A DNA stretch of 64,000 bases from Pseudonocardia sp. T1-2H (GCF_038039215.1 NZ_JBBPCL010000001.1:682001-746000); one strand, 5' to 3'; positions 7,962 through 16,682 are shown, numbered from the stretch's first letter. Made by a program: numbers and translations. Notes: generated from the sequence alone by a model not told the origin.

Positions 7962-8825
7962 GTGACCCGGATCGATCTGCACACCCACTCCGTCATCTCG
8001 GACGGCACCGAGACGCCCGAGGAGCTCGTCGCGACCGCGGCGGCCGCCGGCGTCACGACCCTGGCGCTCACCGACCACGACACGACGGGCGGCTGGGTCC
8101 GTGCCGCCGCGGCGCTCCCCGCCGGGATGCAGCTGGTCCGCGGCGCGGAGTTCTCCTGCGTGAGCCCGGACGGGCGCGGGGGCACGGTCCCGGTCCACCT
8201 GCTCGGTTACCTGTTCGACCCCGAGCACCCCGCGATCGTCGACGAGCAGGCGCGGCTGCGCGAGGAACGCTCGCAGCGGCTGGTCAAGATGGTGGCCAAG
8301 CTCGCCGAGGACGGCTACCCGGTCGATCCCGGGACCGTGTTCGCGGACCTGCCCGAGGGCACCACACCCGGCCGCCCGCACCTGGGGCAGGCGCTGGTCC
8401 GGGCCGGCATCGTGGGGTCGGTCGACGAGGCGTTCGCGAAGCTGCTGCACAACGACAGCAAGTACTACGTCGAGAAGGCGGACACACCCGTCGAGACGGC
8501 GGTGCGGATGGTCCGCGAGGCCGGCGGGGTGCCCGTCTTCGCGCACGCCCTGGCCCGCAAGCGCGGCCGCGTGATCGAGACATTGGTGCTCGCGGACCTC
8601 GCGAAGGAGGGCCTGGGCGGCGTCGAGGTCGACCACCCGGACCACTCCCCGGAGGACCGCGCGACGCTGCGCGGGCTCGCCGGCGAGCTCGGCCTGGTCA
8701 CGACGGGGTCCAGTGACTACCACGGGACCAACAAGAAGACCCCCATCGCCGCCGAGACCACCGCCCCGGACGCGCTCGAGGCGTTGCTGGCGCAGGCGAG
8801 CGGGGTCGAGCCGCTGACGGGCTGA
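7962..8825 (+). CDS. PHP domain phosphoesterase (TrpH / RNase AM-like)
   Basis: A 287-residue protein with the PHP metal-binding blocks: IDLHTHSVISDG at the N-terminus, LALTDHDTTGGW near residue 38, GAEFSC near 67, a buried FAHALARKRG block and a terminal SSDYHG near 250. The single-domain length and order fit the YciV/TrpH group, which hydrolyses 3',5'-nucleoside bisphosphates and trims RNA 5' ends. The GTG start at 7962 follows TAGGGT at 7950-7955 by six bases, so the mRNA is probably leaderless. It is followed closely by the RecB-like nuclease gene. Confidence 0.87.
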   Translation: MTRIDLHTHSVISDGTETPEELVATAAAAGVTTLALTDHDTTGGWVRAAAALPAGMQLVRGAEFSCVSPDGRGGTVPVHLLGYLFDPEHPAIVDEQARLREERSQRLVKMVAKLAEDGYPVDPGTVFADLPEGTTPGRPHLGQALVRAGIVGSVDEAFAKLLHNDSKYYVEKADTPVETAVRMVREAGGVPVFAHALARKRGRVIETLVLADLAKEGLGGVEVDHPDHSPEDRATLRGLAGELGLVTTGSSDYHGTNKKTPIAAETTAPDALEALLAQASGVEPLTG

Positions 8826-8851
8826 GCCGCCGCGCTCGGTACCGTTGCCGC

Positions 8852-9709
8852 GTGGGTGCCGTGCGCGACAGATCTGGAGGTGAGCAGCTCGGTTTCGACC
8901 TCCTGGACGACACGGGCTGGGTCCGGCCGCTGGTCCGGGTCACGCCCGCCCGCCTCGCGACGTGGGAGGCCTGCCCGCGGCGCTACCGGATGACCTACGT
9001 CGACCGGCCCGCGCCGGCCCGGGGCGGGGCCTGGGCGCACAGCACGCTCGGCGCCGTCGTCCACCTCGCCCTCCGGGCTCTGCACGCGCTGCCGGTCGCC
9101 CGGCGTACGCCGGAGACGGCCGCCGCGCTCGTCGACCGGAACTGGTCCGGCGAGGGCTACCGGGACGACGCCCAGCAGGCCGAGTACCGCGAACGGGCGA
9201 GGGACTGGCTGGCGGAGTACTGCGCCGAGCACGTGACCGGGCCGGACGCGGAGGAACCCCTGGCCGTCGAGCGGTGGGTGTCCGGGGCGGTCGGCTCGAT
9301 CGTCGCCGAGGGGCGGGTCGACCGGATCGACTCCCGCGAAGGCGAGGCCGTGATCGTCGACTACAAGACCGGGCGCCGGGTGCCCGAACCCGAGGACGCC
9401 CGGGACTCGCCCGCGCTCGCGCTCTACGCCGTCGCCGCGGCGCACACGCTGCGCCGCGGCTGCACCCGCGTCGAGCTGCACCACCTGCCCAGCGGGCGGG
9501 TCGCCGCCTGGGAGCACGACGCCGCGTCGCTGGCCGGGCACGTCGCCCTCGCCGAGGCGACCGCCGCCGAGATCACCGCGGCGGCGGACGGCGACGGCTA
9601 TCCGCCGCGGACTGCGCCGCACTGCAGCACCTGCCCCGTCCGACGGCACTGCCCCGAGGGACGGGCCGCCGCACCCGAGCTCGACCCCTGGGCGTTGCTG
9701 GCGCCGTGA
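8852..9709 (+). CDS. RecB-like PD-(D/E)XK nuclease with 4Fe-4S cysteines
   Basis: A 285-residue stand-alone nuclease domain. The catalytic lysine motif is IVDYKTGRR near residue 170, preceded by the acidic VEGRVDRID-type strand. Cysteines ACPRRYR near residue 37 and CSTCPVRRHC near 260 give the C...CxxCx5C pattern that binds a 4Fe-4S cluster in AddB, AdnA and Cas4-type nucleases. It probably processes DNA ends on its own or with an unknown helicase. The start GTG 8852 follows TACCGT by six bases. It overlaps the next small membrane-protein gene by four bases (GTGA). Confidence 0.85.
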   Translation: MGAVRDRSGGEQLGFDLLDDTGWVRPLVRVTPARLATWEACPRRYRMTYVDRPAPARGGAWAHSTLGAVVHLALRALHALPVARRTPETAAALVDRNWSGEGYRDDAQQAEYRERARDWLAEYCAEHVTGPDAEEPLAVERWVSGAVGSIVAEGRVDRIDSREGEAVIVDYKTGRRVPEPEDARDSPALALYAVAAAHTLRRGCTRVELHHLPSGRVAAWEHDAASLAGHVALAEATAAEITAAADGDGYPPRTAPHCSTCPVRRHCPEGRAAAPELDPWALLAP

Positions 9710-10005
9710 CCACGTCCCGTACCCGCACCTCCCGCGCCGGGCGCCTGCTGCGCGGCGTGTCCGGGGTGCTCGCCGCCGGGCTCGTCGGGGTCGCCGTGAT
9801 CCTGCTGGCGGGCTGGGCGGTGACCACGCGGACGGGCACAGCCGGTCCGGGGACGGGGATGCTGCTGGGGCACGGGGCGGCCGCGGTGGTGGCTGTCGTG
9901 GCGCAGGCCGTGGCGGACCGGCGGCGGGACCGGACGGGCGTGCTGGCCGCGTGGGCGGCGATCGTGCTGGTCGCGGCGGTCGTGGCCTGGTACTGGCTGT
10001 TCTGA
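9706..10005 (+). CDS. Small three-helix membrane protein (99 aa)
   Basis: A 99-residue protein with a basic N-terminus (TSRTRTSRAGR) and three predicted membrane helices: residues about 20-39 (VLAAGLVGVAVILLAGWAV), 50-69 and 78-98, ending VVAWYWLF. The start GTG is fused to the upstream stop as GTGA, so translation is coupled to the Fe-S nuclease. The function is unknown. It converges with the PQQ-like gene with only 20 bases between the stops. Confidence 0.7.
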   Translation: MTTSRTRTSRAGRLLRGVSGVLAAGLVGVAVILLAGWAVTTRTGTAGPGTGMLLGHGAAAVVAVVAQAVADRRRDRTGVLAAWAAIVLVAAVVAWYWLF

Positions 10006-10024
10006 CCCGGTACGGGCCGTCCGA

Positions 10025-11263
10025 TCAGCCCGCGGGCCGCAGGGCCACGGCCTCGGTGCCCCGCTGCTCGACGAGCACGTCGCCCTTGGCCGCCAGCGCG
10101 ACCGACCCCGAGTAGCCACCCCGGTCCACCGGGACGGTCCGGCGCACCACGCCGCGCGTCGGGTCGACGACGGCGAGGCCGCGCGGCACGGGGACCACCC
10201 ACTGGCCCGCGTAGCTCGTCCCGGGGCCCAGCGTGCCCTTCAGGGTCCACAGTGGGGCCAGTGCGGTGCGGTCCAGCGCGATCGTGCTCGAGCCGCTCCA
10301 CCAGTAGGTCCGCTGTGTGTCCGAGGCGGTCACGGCCACGCCGTCCGGGGGCGGCGCGACCTCCGACTCCGGGATGTCCAGCCCGACGAGCGAGACCTGG
10401 GCGCCCTCGGCGTCGAGGATCTGCAGTTCGGGCGGCCCGGGCAGGACCACGGCCGTGCGCTCGGCGGAGAGGGCGACGACCTGCGCGCCCGTCTCGGGGA
10501 GCCGGCTGGAGAACGTGATCTGCGGGGTGTCGGCGTCCCCGCCGCCGTCCGGGCGCAGCACCGTGATCCGGTCCACGGTGTCCGTCGGGCAGGACTCGAC
10601 GACGCCGAGCCGGCCGGCCGTCGCGGCGAACGAGTGGTACGTGCAGCCGCTGCGGGGCTGCCGTCCCGGCTGCGCGGGCGCGGTGATCGCCCCGTACTCC
10701 AGGGTCTTGACCAGGTCCGAGCGCATGGCCTCGGTATGGTCCGGGCCGGTGACGACGACCTGGCTGCCGCTGGTGAGCAGCCGGGCGCCGGGCCGGGCGT
10801 CCACGGTCCGCTGGTCCTTGCGCGTGCCGAGGTCCCCGTCGAGCGCCGCGAGCTCGTTGCAGTGCTCCTCGTCGTGGTAGAGCGCGAGGACCCGGCCGAA
10901 GCCCTCCGCGACGGTGCACAGCTGCCGGTCCCGCGTGTAGTGCCAGCGCTCGGCCCCGGTGGTGGCGTCCCGGCCGGTGACGGTCCCGCCGTCCGCGGTC
11001 ACGACGCCCGGGCCGGCGGTGACGGGCAGCGGCGCGGCGGAGCTGGGCGCGCGCCAGGCCTCGGCGAACGCGTCCGGGACGTCCAGCGGGGCCTGCGGCG
11101 CGGTGCCGGGGCCTGCGGCGGGAACGGACTCCGTACCGGCGAGGGGGCTGTGCGTGCCGTAGACGACGGCGGCGACCACGAGCACCACGACGATCGCGAC
11201 GGCCGCGACGACGTCCGCGGGGCGTCGGCGTTCGGGGCGGATCGGCCTGCGGCGGAGCACCAC
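10025..11263 (-). CDS. Membrane-anchored PQQ-like beta-propeller protein
   Basis: About 412 residues. A basic N-terminus (VLRRRPIRPERRR) precedes one membrane helix (VVAAVAIVVVLVVAAVVYG); the rest is extracytoplasmic, with repeated strands such as VTGRDATTGAERWHY, ELAALDGDLG and VVDPTRGVV typical of PQQ-binding-like propellers used for protein contacts rather than cofactor. It matches the position of Rv3212 in M. tuberculosis, directly downstream of the RNA helicase. GTG at 11263 or 11260 is the likely start; in-frame sequence further upstream overlaps the helicase terminator. Confidence 0.75.
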   Translation of the reverse strand: MVLRRRPIRPERRRPADVVAAVAIVVVLVVAAVVYGTHSPLAGTESVPAAGPGTAPQAPLDVPDAFAEAWRAPSSAAPLPVTAGPGVVTADGGTVTGRDATTGAERWHYTRDRQLCTVAEGFGRVLALYHDEEHCNELAALDGDLGTRKDQRTVDARPGARLLTSGSQVVVTGPDHTEAMRSDLVKTLEYGAITAPAQPGRQPRSGCTYHSFAATAGRLGVVESCPTDTVDRITVLRPDGGGDADTPQITFSSRLPETGAQVVALSAERTAVVLPGPPELQILDAEGAQVSLVGLDIPESEVAPPPDGVAVTASDTQRTYWWSGSSTIALDRTALAPLWTLKGTLGPGTSYAGQWVVPVPRGLAVVDPTRGVVRRTVPVDRGGYSGSVALAAKGDVLVEQRGTEAVALRPAG

Positions 11264-11289
11264 CGCACCCTGCCACAGGAGCGGACACG

Positions 11290-11328
11290 ACACCGGCCCG
11301 GTCCCCGAGGTGGGGGCCGGGCCGGTGT
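11290..11328 (-). terminator. Hairpin terminator of the DEAD-box helicase gene
   Basis: Perfect 12-bp inverted repeat, ACACCGGCCCGG at 11290-11301 and its complement at 11317-11328, with a 15-base loop. It begins 15 bases past the helicase stop and lies just before the start of the PQQ-like gene on the same strand. Confidence 0.7.
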
Positions 11329-11342
11329 GGTGTCCTGCCAGG

Positions 11343-13103
11343 TCAGCTGGCGGCGGCGTCCTGCTGCTCGATGCCCGCCGTGGCGCCCTCGCCGGAGCCG
11401 CCGCGACGGCGGCCGCCACGGCGACGACGACGGCGCGGGGCGCCCTCGCCGTCCGTGCCGGTGGAGGCGGTGACCTCCGGGCCGGTGGCGGGGGCGGCGT
11501 CGGGACCGGTGGCGACGCCCGCCGTCACCGGCTGGGCCTCGCCGGCCACGGGCACGCCACTACGGCGACGGGTGCGCTGGCGGGTGGCCCGGTCCGACCG
11601 GGCCGGACGGTCCGCCTCCGGGGCGGAGCGCCGGTCGTCCCGGCCGCTGCGCTTCTTGTTCCGGCCGCCGTGGTCGCCCTCGGTGTCCACGTACTCCGCC
11701 TCGAGCCCGGCGCGGGTGCGCTTGGAGTGCGGCAGCCGGCCGGTGGCGTTGGTCGGGATCTCGAGGTCCGTGAACAGGTGATCCGATGTGGAGTAGGTCT
11801 CGACCGGCTCGTCGAGGCCGAGCTTCAGGTCGTCCGAGACCATCTTCCACTTCGGGATCTCGTCCCAGTCCACGAGCGTGACCGCGACGCCCTCCTTGCC
11901 GGCGCGGCCGGTGCGGCCGATCCGGTGGACGTAGGTCTTGGAGTCCTCGGGGCACTGGTAGTTCACGACGTGCGTGACGTCGGTGACGTCGATGCCGCGG
12001 GCCGCGACGTCCGTGGCCACCAGGACGTCGACCTTGCCGGCGCGGAACGCGCGGAGCGCCTGCTCACGGGCGCCCTGGCCGAGGTCTCCGTGCACTGCGG
12101 CGGCGGCGAACCCGCGGTCCGCGAGGTCGTCCGCGACGCGCTGCACGGTGCGCTTGGTCCGCGCGAAGATCATCGTCAGGCCGCGGTCCTTGGCCTGCAG
12201 GACGCGGGTGAGCAGCTCGACCTTGTCCATCGCGTGCGCGCGGTAGACGAGCTGGCGGGTGCGCTCGTGGACCGAACCCTGGTCCGACTCCTCGGCGCGG
12301 ATGTGCGTCGGCTGCTTCAGGAACGCCCGGGACAGCGCGATGATCGGGCCCGGCATGGTGGCCGAGAAGAGCATCGTGTGCCGCTCGTCCGGGAGCATGC
12401 GCATGATCCGCTCCACGTCCGGCAGAAAGCCGAGGTCGAGCATCTCGTCCGCCTCGTCCAGGACGAGGGCCTTGACGCGGCCGAGGACCAGGTGACGCTG
12501 CTCGGCGAGGTCCAGCAGGCGCCCGGGGGTGCCGACGACGACGTCCACGCCCTTGCGCAGCGCCGCGAGCTGCGGCTCGTAGGCCCGCCCGCCGTAGATC
12601 GCGGTGACCCGGACGCCGAGGTGGCTGCCGGCGTCCGCGAGGTCCTTGGCGACCTGGACGCACAGCTCACGGGTGGGGACGACGACGAGGGCCTGCGGCA
12701 CGTCGCGGGTGCGGTCCGCGGCCTCGCCCTCGGCGGTGGCGGCGGGCTGCTCCGACGGCGGGGTCACCCGCTGCAGCAGCGGGACGCCGAAGCCGAGGGT
12801 CTTGCCCATGCCCGTGCGGGCCTGGCCGATGACGTCCTCGCCGGCGAGGGCCAGCGGGAGGGTGAGCTCCTGGATCGCGAACGTGCGCTCGATGCCGGCC
12901 TCGGCCAGCGCCTGCACGATCTCGGGGCGGACGCCCAGCTCGGCGAAGGTGGGGGACTCCTTCTTGACCGGAGCGCCGCCCTGGAGCGGGTGGGCCTCGT
13001 CGAGGGCCTCCGGGTCCGGGGTGCCCGCCTCGACGGTCGTGTCGGGAGTGTCGGGGGTGTCGATCTCGGCGGACTCGCCGGAAAAATCGTTCGGAACGGA
13101 CAG
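11343..13103 (-). CDS. rhlE: DEAD-box ATP-dependent RNA helicase, RhlE type
   Basis: About 586 residues with all superfamily-2 motifs in order: Q motif (FAIQELTLPL), ARTGMGKT, PTREL, GTPGR, DEAD, SAT, ATDVAARGID and HRIGRTGRAG, then an Arg/Gly-rich tail (RRRRRGGRRRGG) for RNA binding. It probably remodels rRNA and mRNA, especially in the cold. The Q-motif segment SPTFAELGVRPEIV needs a start upstream of GTG 12917. No ATG or GTG exists there in frame, but CTG 13103 has GAGAGG eight bases upstream, so a CTG start is proposed. It corresponds to Rv3211. Confidence 0.9.
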   Translation of the reverse strand: MSVPNDFSGESAEIDTPDTPDTTVEAGTPDPEALDEAHPLQGGAPVKKESPTFAELGVRPEIVQALAEAGIERTFAIQELTLPLALAGEDVIGQARTGMGKTLGFGVPLLQRVTPPSEQPAATAEGEAADRTRDVPQALVVVPTRELCVQVAKDLADAGSHLGVRVTAIYGGRAYEPQLAALRKGVDVVVGTPGRLLDLAEQRHLVLGRVKALVLDEADEMLDLGFLPDVERIMRMLPDERHTMLFSATMPGPIIALSRAFLKQPTHIRAEESDQGSVHERTRQLVYRAHAMDKVELLTRVLQAKDRGLTMIFARTKRTVQRVADDLADRGFAAAAVHGDLGQGAREQALRAFRAGKVDVLVATDVAARGIDVTDVTHVVNYQCPEDSKTYVHRIGRTGRAGKEGVAVTLVDWDEIPKWKMVSDDLKLGLDEPVETYSTSDHLFTDLEIPTNATGRLPHSKRTRAGLEAEYVDTEGDHGGRNKKRSGRDDRRSAPEADRPARSDRATRQRTRRRSGVPVAGEAQPVTAGVATGPDAAPATGPEVTASTGTDGEGAPRRRRRRGGRRRGGSGEGATAGIEQQDAAAS

Positions 13104-13436
13104 GATGATCGCCTCTCTCCGCGTACAGATTCCCTGCAGCGGCTCGTCCGACCACCTGGGAGCCCGGGTGGGAGAGCCGTCGAGGCGCTGTACGCACCAT
13201 GTCTGTGCGAGGTGCCGGTGAGTCGGGCGCCGGTGGCGCCGACCCGTTTCCCGGCGGTTCGCTCGGTGTGCGCGGCGCTACGGGGAAGAGAAGGGCCCCT
13301 GAAGGCCCCGGGGTTGCGACCCCGATCGCGCATCGCTCGACTCATGATACCCCGAAAGGGCACGTCGGGGCACGGTGCGGGGCCGGTCGGGTCGGGTGAC
13401 GTGCGCCGCCTGATCGAACGGCTACGCTCGCTGACC
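13104..13436. other. Divergent region upstream of the helicase and ferritin-like genes
   Basis: About 330 bp without a credible gene. On the minus strand it would form a long 5' leader of the helicase mRNA, as is common for cold-shock helicases. On the plus strand TACGCT at 13423-13428 lies eight bases before the ATG of the ferritin-like gene and is a probable -10 element. No defined RNA family is recognised. Confidence 0.4.
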
Positions 13437-14142
13437 ATGGTGGGCGAGTCCGGCACCGTCTCCGACGGTGGGTACGAGCGTACGGAGATCACGGTGAACG
13501 GCAGTACCTCCCGGGCGACGGTGGACCTCCTCGGCGTCCTGGCCTACGGCGAGCTTCTCCGCGTTCGACCGCCTCGCCGCGGACGCGCGCACTGCGCCCA
13601 CGCTCAGTGGACGTCGTCAGCTGTCGGTCATGGCGGCGGCGGAGATCGGGCACTTCCGGCTGCTGGAGGAGCACCTAGAGCGGTTCGGCGTGACGGTCGA
13701 GGAGGCGATGACGCCGTTCGTCGCCCCGCTGGACGCCTACCACGCCTCCACCCGGCCGCGGACCTGGCTGGAGTCGCTGGTCAAGGCCTACGTCGGCGAC
13801 GGGTTGGCCGCGGACTTCTACCGCGAGGTCGCCGGCTGGGTCGACGACTCGACGGGCGAGCTGGTCGAGCGGGTCCTCGCGGACACCGGGCACAGCGCGT
13901 TCGCCGAGCGTGAGGTCAAGTCCGCGTGCGCGCAGAACAGGCAGGTCCGGGACCGCCTCGCGCTCTGGGGCCGCCGGCTGCTCGGCGAGGCGGTCACCCA
14001 GGCCCAGCACATCGTGGCAGAGCGGGACGAGCTCGCGGACTTCATCGTCCGGGGGTCCGGGGACATCGCGGGGATCGCGGCCCTGATCAAGCGGCTGCAG
14101 TCCAACCACGGGAAGCGGATGGCGGCACTCGGGCTGAACTGA
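13437..14142 (+). pseudogene. Ferritin-like fold protein, frameshifted by one base
   Basis: Two overlapping frames together encode one protein of about 234 residues. The N-terminal part from ATG 13437 reads through [15 protein letters not shown]. The frame then breaks at GAGCTTCTCC (13551-13560). One base fewer would continue as [14 protein letters not shown] and on into [16 protein letters not shown] to the stop at 14142. The helical pattern with repeated E...H residues fits a ferritin-like domain, and the position matches Rv3210c next to rhlE. Downstream of the break ATG 13630 could start a truncated 170-residue product. An assembly error is the simplest explanation. The true function is unknown. 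Confidence 0.7.
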
Positions 14143-14244
14143 GGACGCGTTCGCCCACGGTGGACGGCCCGTGCCGCCCCCGCGTCGCCGGCTCGACTAG
14201 CCTGGCGGTCGTCATCCCATCGTCGTCACCAGGAGGTCCCCCCG

Positions 14245-14469
14245 GTGGAGGTCAAGATCGGCATCGCGGAGAGCCCGCGGGAGCTCGTGGTGTCCAGCGG
14301 CCAGACGCCCGAGGAGGTGGAGGCCCTGGTCAACGAGGCGATGAAGTCCGCCGACGGGACGCTCGCCCTCGTCGACGACAAGGGGCGCCGCTTCCTCGTG
14401 CCCGCCGCGCGCATCTCCTACATCGAGATCGCTCCCGCGTCGCCGGCCCGGGTCGGCTTCGGCTCCTGA
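14245..14469 (+). CDS. DUF3107 family protein (TB9.4-like)
   Basis: A 74-residue protein beginning VEVKIGIAESPREL and containing VDDKGRRFLVPAARISYIEI, typical of the small DUF3107 family (Rv3208A/TB9.4 in M. tuberculosis). No biochemical function is established. GTG 14245 has AGGAGGT upstream at a good distance. Its place between the ferritin-like gene and a TetR gene in M. tuberculosis is here interrupted by the inserted NRAMP and AurF modules. A strong terminator follows. Confidence 0.87.
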   Translation: MEVKIGIAESPRELVVSSGQTPEEVEALVNEAMKSADGTLALVDDKGRRFLVPAARISYIEIAPASPARVGFGS

Positions 14470-14483
14470 CACCCGAGTCCCCT

Positions 14484-14516
14484 CGGACGGCCGGTCCCCC
14501 GGGGGCCGGCCGTCCG
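14484..14516 (+). terminator. Rho-independent-type terminator after the DUF3107 gene
   Basis: Perfect 11-bp inverted repeat CGGACGGCCGG (14484-14494) with its complement at 14506-14516, an 11-base C/G-rich loop and a short TGTTT tail. It follows the stop by 15 bases. Confidence 0.8.
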
Positions 14517-14571
14517 TGTTTCCCGGGGCCTGACCAGCGGATCGCGAAACACAACGGTAATCACCCCCGCG

Positions 14572-14599
14572 TTGACTGATTGTTGAACAATCCTTACGC
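14572..14599 (+). promoter_or_regulatory. Promoter with palindromic operator for the NRAMP-like gene
   Basis: TTGACT (14572-14577) and TTACGC (14594-14599) are spaced 16 bases apart as -35 and -10. Between them lies the perfect 15-bp palindrome GATTGTTGAACAATC (14578-14592). A repressor bound there would block polymerase. The ATTGT...ACAAT half-sites resemble those at the GntR gene upstream region (16656-16672), so the divergently placed FCD regulator is the likely ligand. Confidence 0.6.
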
Positions 14600-14663
14600 T
14601 CAACGAAATCGGTGCGACTGGGCTCACAGCCGTGGCCGACGACGACACGAGCAGGGAGATCCC

Positions 14664-15914
14664 ATGGGCCAGCCGGACAGTGCCGGACCGGACGGCCGCA
14701 CGACCGCCGCTCCGGCCAGGGCGTACGACCCGAAGCGCACGATCGCCGTCGTCGGCGCGATGTTCCTGATGGCGATGTCCGCGGCGGGACCGGGCTTCAT
14801 CTCCCAGACCGGCACGTTCACCGCCCGTTACGGCGCGTCCTTCGCCGCCGCGATCGTCGCCAGCATCGTCGTCGACGTCGCCATCCAGCTGAACGTCTGG
14901 CGGGTCGTCGGGCTCTCGGGTCTGCGTGCCCAGGACCTGGCCAACAAGGTCGTCCCCGGCTCCGGATACGTCCTGGCCGGCCTGATCACCCTCGGCGGGC
15001 TCGTCTTCTGCATCGGCAACCTCAGCGCGACCGGGCAGGGACTGAAGAACCTCTTCGGCCTCGAGCCCCGGATCGGGGTGGTGCTCAGCGCCGGGCTGGC
15101 GATCCTGATCTTCTCCTACAAGGCGCTGGACGGGACGCTGGACAAGGCCGTGATCGTCCTCGGCACGATCAAGATCGGCCTGATCGCGTACATCTGCGTC
15201 GTCACCACCCCGCCCGTCGGGGAGGCCGTCGTCCGCACGTTCGCCCCGGTCGGGCTGGACTTCCTGCCCGTCCTCACGCTCATCGGCGGCACCGTCGGCG
15301 GCTACATCACCTATGCCGGGGCGCACCGACTGATCGAGTCCGGCACGACCGGCCCGGAGAACCTGAAGACGATCGCCCGCGGCTCGGTCAACGGCATCCT
15401 GATCACCGGGGCGCTGCGGCTGCTGCTGTTCCTGGGCATCCTCGGCGCCGTCACCGCGGGTGCGGTGCTGTCCACGTCGGACCCGGTGGGCTCGGCCTTC
15501 GCCGCGGCCGTCGGACCCGTCGGGCTGGCGCTGTTCGGCCTGGTCTTCTGGACGGCGGGCATGACGAGCACCATCGGCGCCTCGTTCACGTCCGCGACGT
15601 TCCTCAAGACGCTCGCCCCGCCCGTCGCGCGCCGGTTCAACCTGAGCATCAGCGTCTTCATCGCGGTGTCCACCGTGCTGTACCTGGTCGTCGGCCGGAC
15701 CCCCGCGGCGCTGCTCGTCTTCGCCGGGGCGTTCAACGGCCTGATCCTGCCGTTCGGGCTCGGCATCATGCTGTGGATCGCGTGGCGCCGGCGCGACCTG
15801 CTGCAGGGGGCGACCTACCCGCGCCGGATCCTGCTGGTCGGCGTCGCGGCCTGGCTGTTCACCGTCTACGCCGGGGTCCGCTCGCTGGCGGACCTGCCCG
15901 GGATCTTCAGCTGA
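14664..15914 (+). CDS. NRAMP-fold transporter, non-canonical (YcsG-like)
   Basis: A 416-residue protein with about 11 hydrophobic helices from residue 27 on. It is similar overall to NRAMP divalent-metal symporters, but the TM1 metal motif DPGN is replaced by AGPGF and the TM6 MPH motif by YAGAH. Metal transport is therefore doubtful. B. subtilis YcsG, a protein of this type, sits in the oxoprolinase operon, which suggests an organic substrate, but no such enzymes are next to this gene. ATG 14664 has GGGAG upstream. The gene converges with, and overlaps by 8 bases, the GntR gene. Confidence 0.75.
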   Translation: MGQPDSAGPDGRTTAAPARAYDPKRTIAVVGAMFLMAMSAAGPGFISQTGTFTARYGASFAAAIVASIVVDVAIQLNVWRVVGLSGLRAQDLANKVVPGSGYVLAGLITLGGLVFCIGNLSATGQGLKNLFGLEPRIGVVLSAGLAILIFSYKALDGTLDKAVIVLGTIKIGLIAYICVVTTPPVGEAVVRTFAPVGLDFLPVLTLIGGTVGGYITYAGAHRLIESGTTGPENLKTIARGSVNGILITGALRLLLFLGILGAVTAGAVLSTSDPVGSAFAAAVGPVGLALFGLVFWTAGMTSTIGASFTSATFLKTLAPPVARRFNLSISVFIAVSTVLYLVVGRTPAALLVFAGAFNGLILPFGLGIMLWIAWRRRDLLQGATYPRRILLVGVAAWLFTVYAGVRSLADLPGIFS

Positions 15915-16635
15915 GCTGCTCGACGGCGGCGGCGTAGGCCGTGATCAGGTGGCGCTGGGAATGGCGCAGGTAGCGCTCCAGCGTCACCGCCGCATCGTCG
16001 AGCCGTCCGGCGGCGATCTGGGCGGCGAGCTCGACGTGGGCGGGGACGTAGCGCTCGTGCATCTCCCGCGCGTTCGCGACCAGCAGGAACGCCAGCCGGA
16101 GCTCGGCGAGCAGGCTGCGGATGGCGCTGTCGATCCGGGGGTTGCCCGGCAGTGCGGCCAGCCCGAGGTGGAAGTTGGAGTTGGCCGTCCCGACCCCCGC
16201 CCAGTCCTCCCGGGCGACGGCCTCCACACCCTCCGCCGCCGCGGCCTGCACCGCGGCGACGAGCTCGGGATCGAGCGGTCCGTCGAGTGCCGCGGCCTCG
16301 CGCAGGGCACCGATCTCCAGGGAACGGCGCAGCCCGCACAGGTCCGCGAGGTCGCCCTGGCTCAGCTGCCGGACGAACACGCCGCGGTGCCGCCGGTGCT
16401 CCACCAGCCGCTCGTGCCCGAGGATCTGCAGCCCCTCGCGGATGGTGTTGCGGGAGACGCCCAGCGCCTCGACGAGCGCCTCCTCGCCCAGCTGCACGCC
16501 CGGGCGCAGCTCGCCGTCGAGCACCTGGGCGCGGAGCAGGTCCGCCACGCGCGCCGCCGTCGAGGCCGCGTGCAGCGTCTCGCGCTGCCGGGAGAGCGAG
16601 GCGGTCCATCCGGCGCGGGGCGTGCTGGCGGGCAT
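15907..16635 (-). CDS. GntR family regulator with FCD ligand domain
   Basis: A 242-residue protein. An N-terminal winged helix (residues about 28-95, with LVEALGVSRNTIREGLQILGHE as the recognition part and HRGVFVRQL as the wing) is followed by an all-helical FCD domain whose FHLGLAAL and AHVELAAQI histidines can bind a metal-ligand complex. FCD regulators respond to small carboxylates. The ATG at 16635 follows TAGCCT by six bases, and a 17-bp palindrome lies 20 bases upstream, so autoregulation is likely. It probably also controls the convergent transporter gene. Confidence 0.88.
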   Translation of the reverse strand: MPASTPRAGWTASLSRQRETLHAASTAARVADLLRAQVLDGELRPGVQLGEEALVEALGVSRNTIREGLQILGHERLVEHRRHRGVFVRQLSQGDLADLCGLRRSLEIGALREAAALDGPLDPELVAAVQAAAAEGVEAVAREDWAGVGTANSNFHLGLAALPGNPRIDSAIRSLLAELRLAFLLVANAREMHERYVPAHVELAAQIAAGRLDDAAVTLERYLRHSQRHLITAYAAAVEQLS

Positions 16636-16655
16636 GGGGTCAGGCTAGCGGGCAC

Positions 16656-16672
16656 TGTCGGATCGTCCGACA
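16656..16672 (-). promoter_or_regulatory. 17-bp palindromic operator upstream of the GntR gene
   Basis: TGTCGGATCGTCCGACA is a perfect 7-3-7 palindrome about 20 bases from the GntR start and over the expected -35 region. It flanks bases that extend the match to ATTGTC...GACA, a common FCD/GntR pattern. Binding by the product of the neighbouring gene is inferred. Confidence 0.6.
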
Positions 16673-16682
16673 ATCCGGCTGG

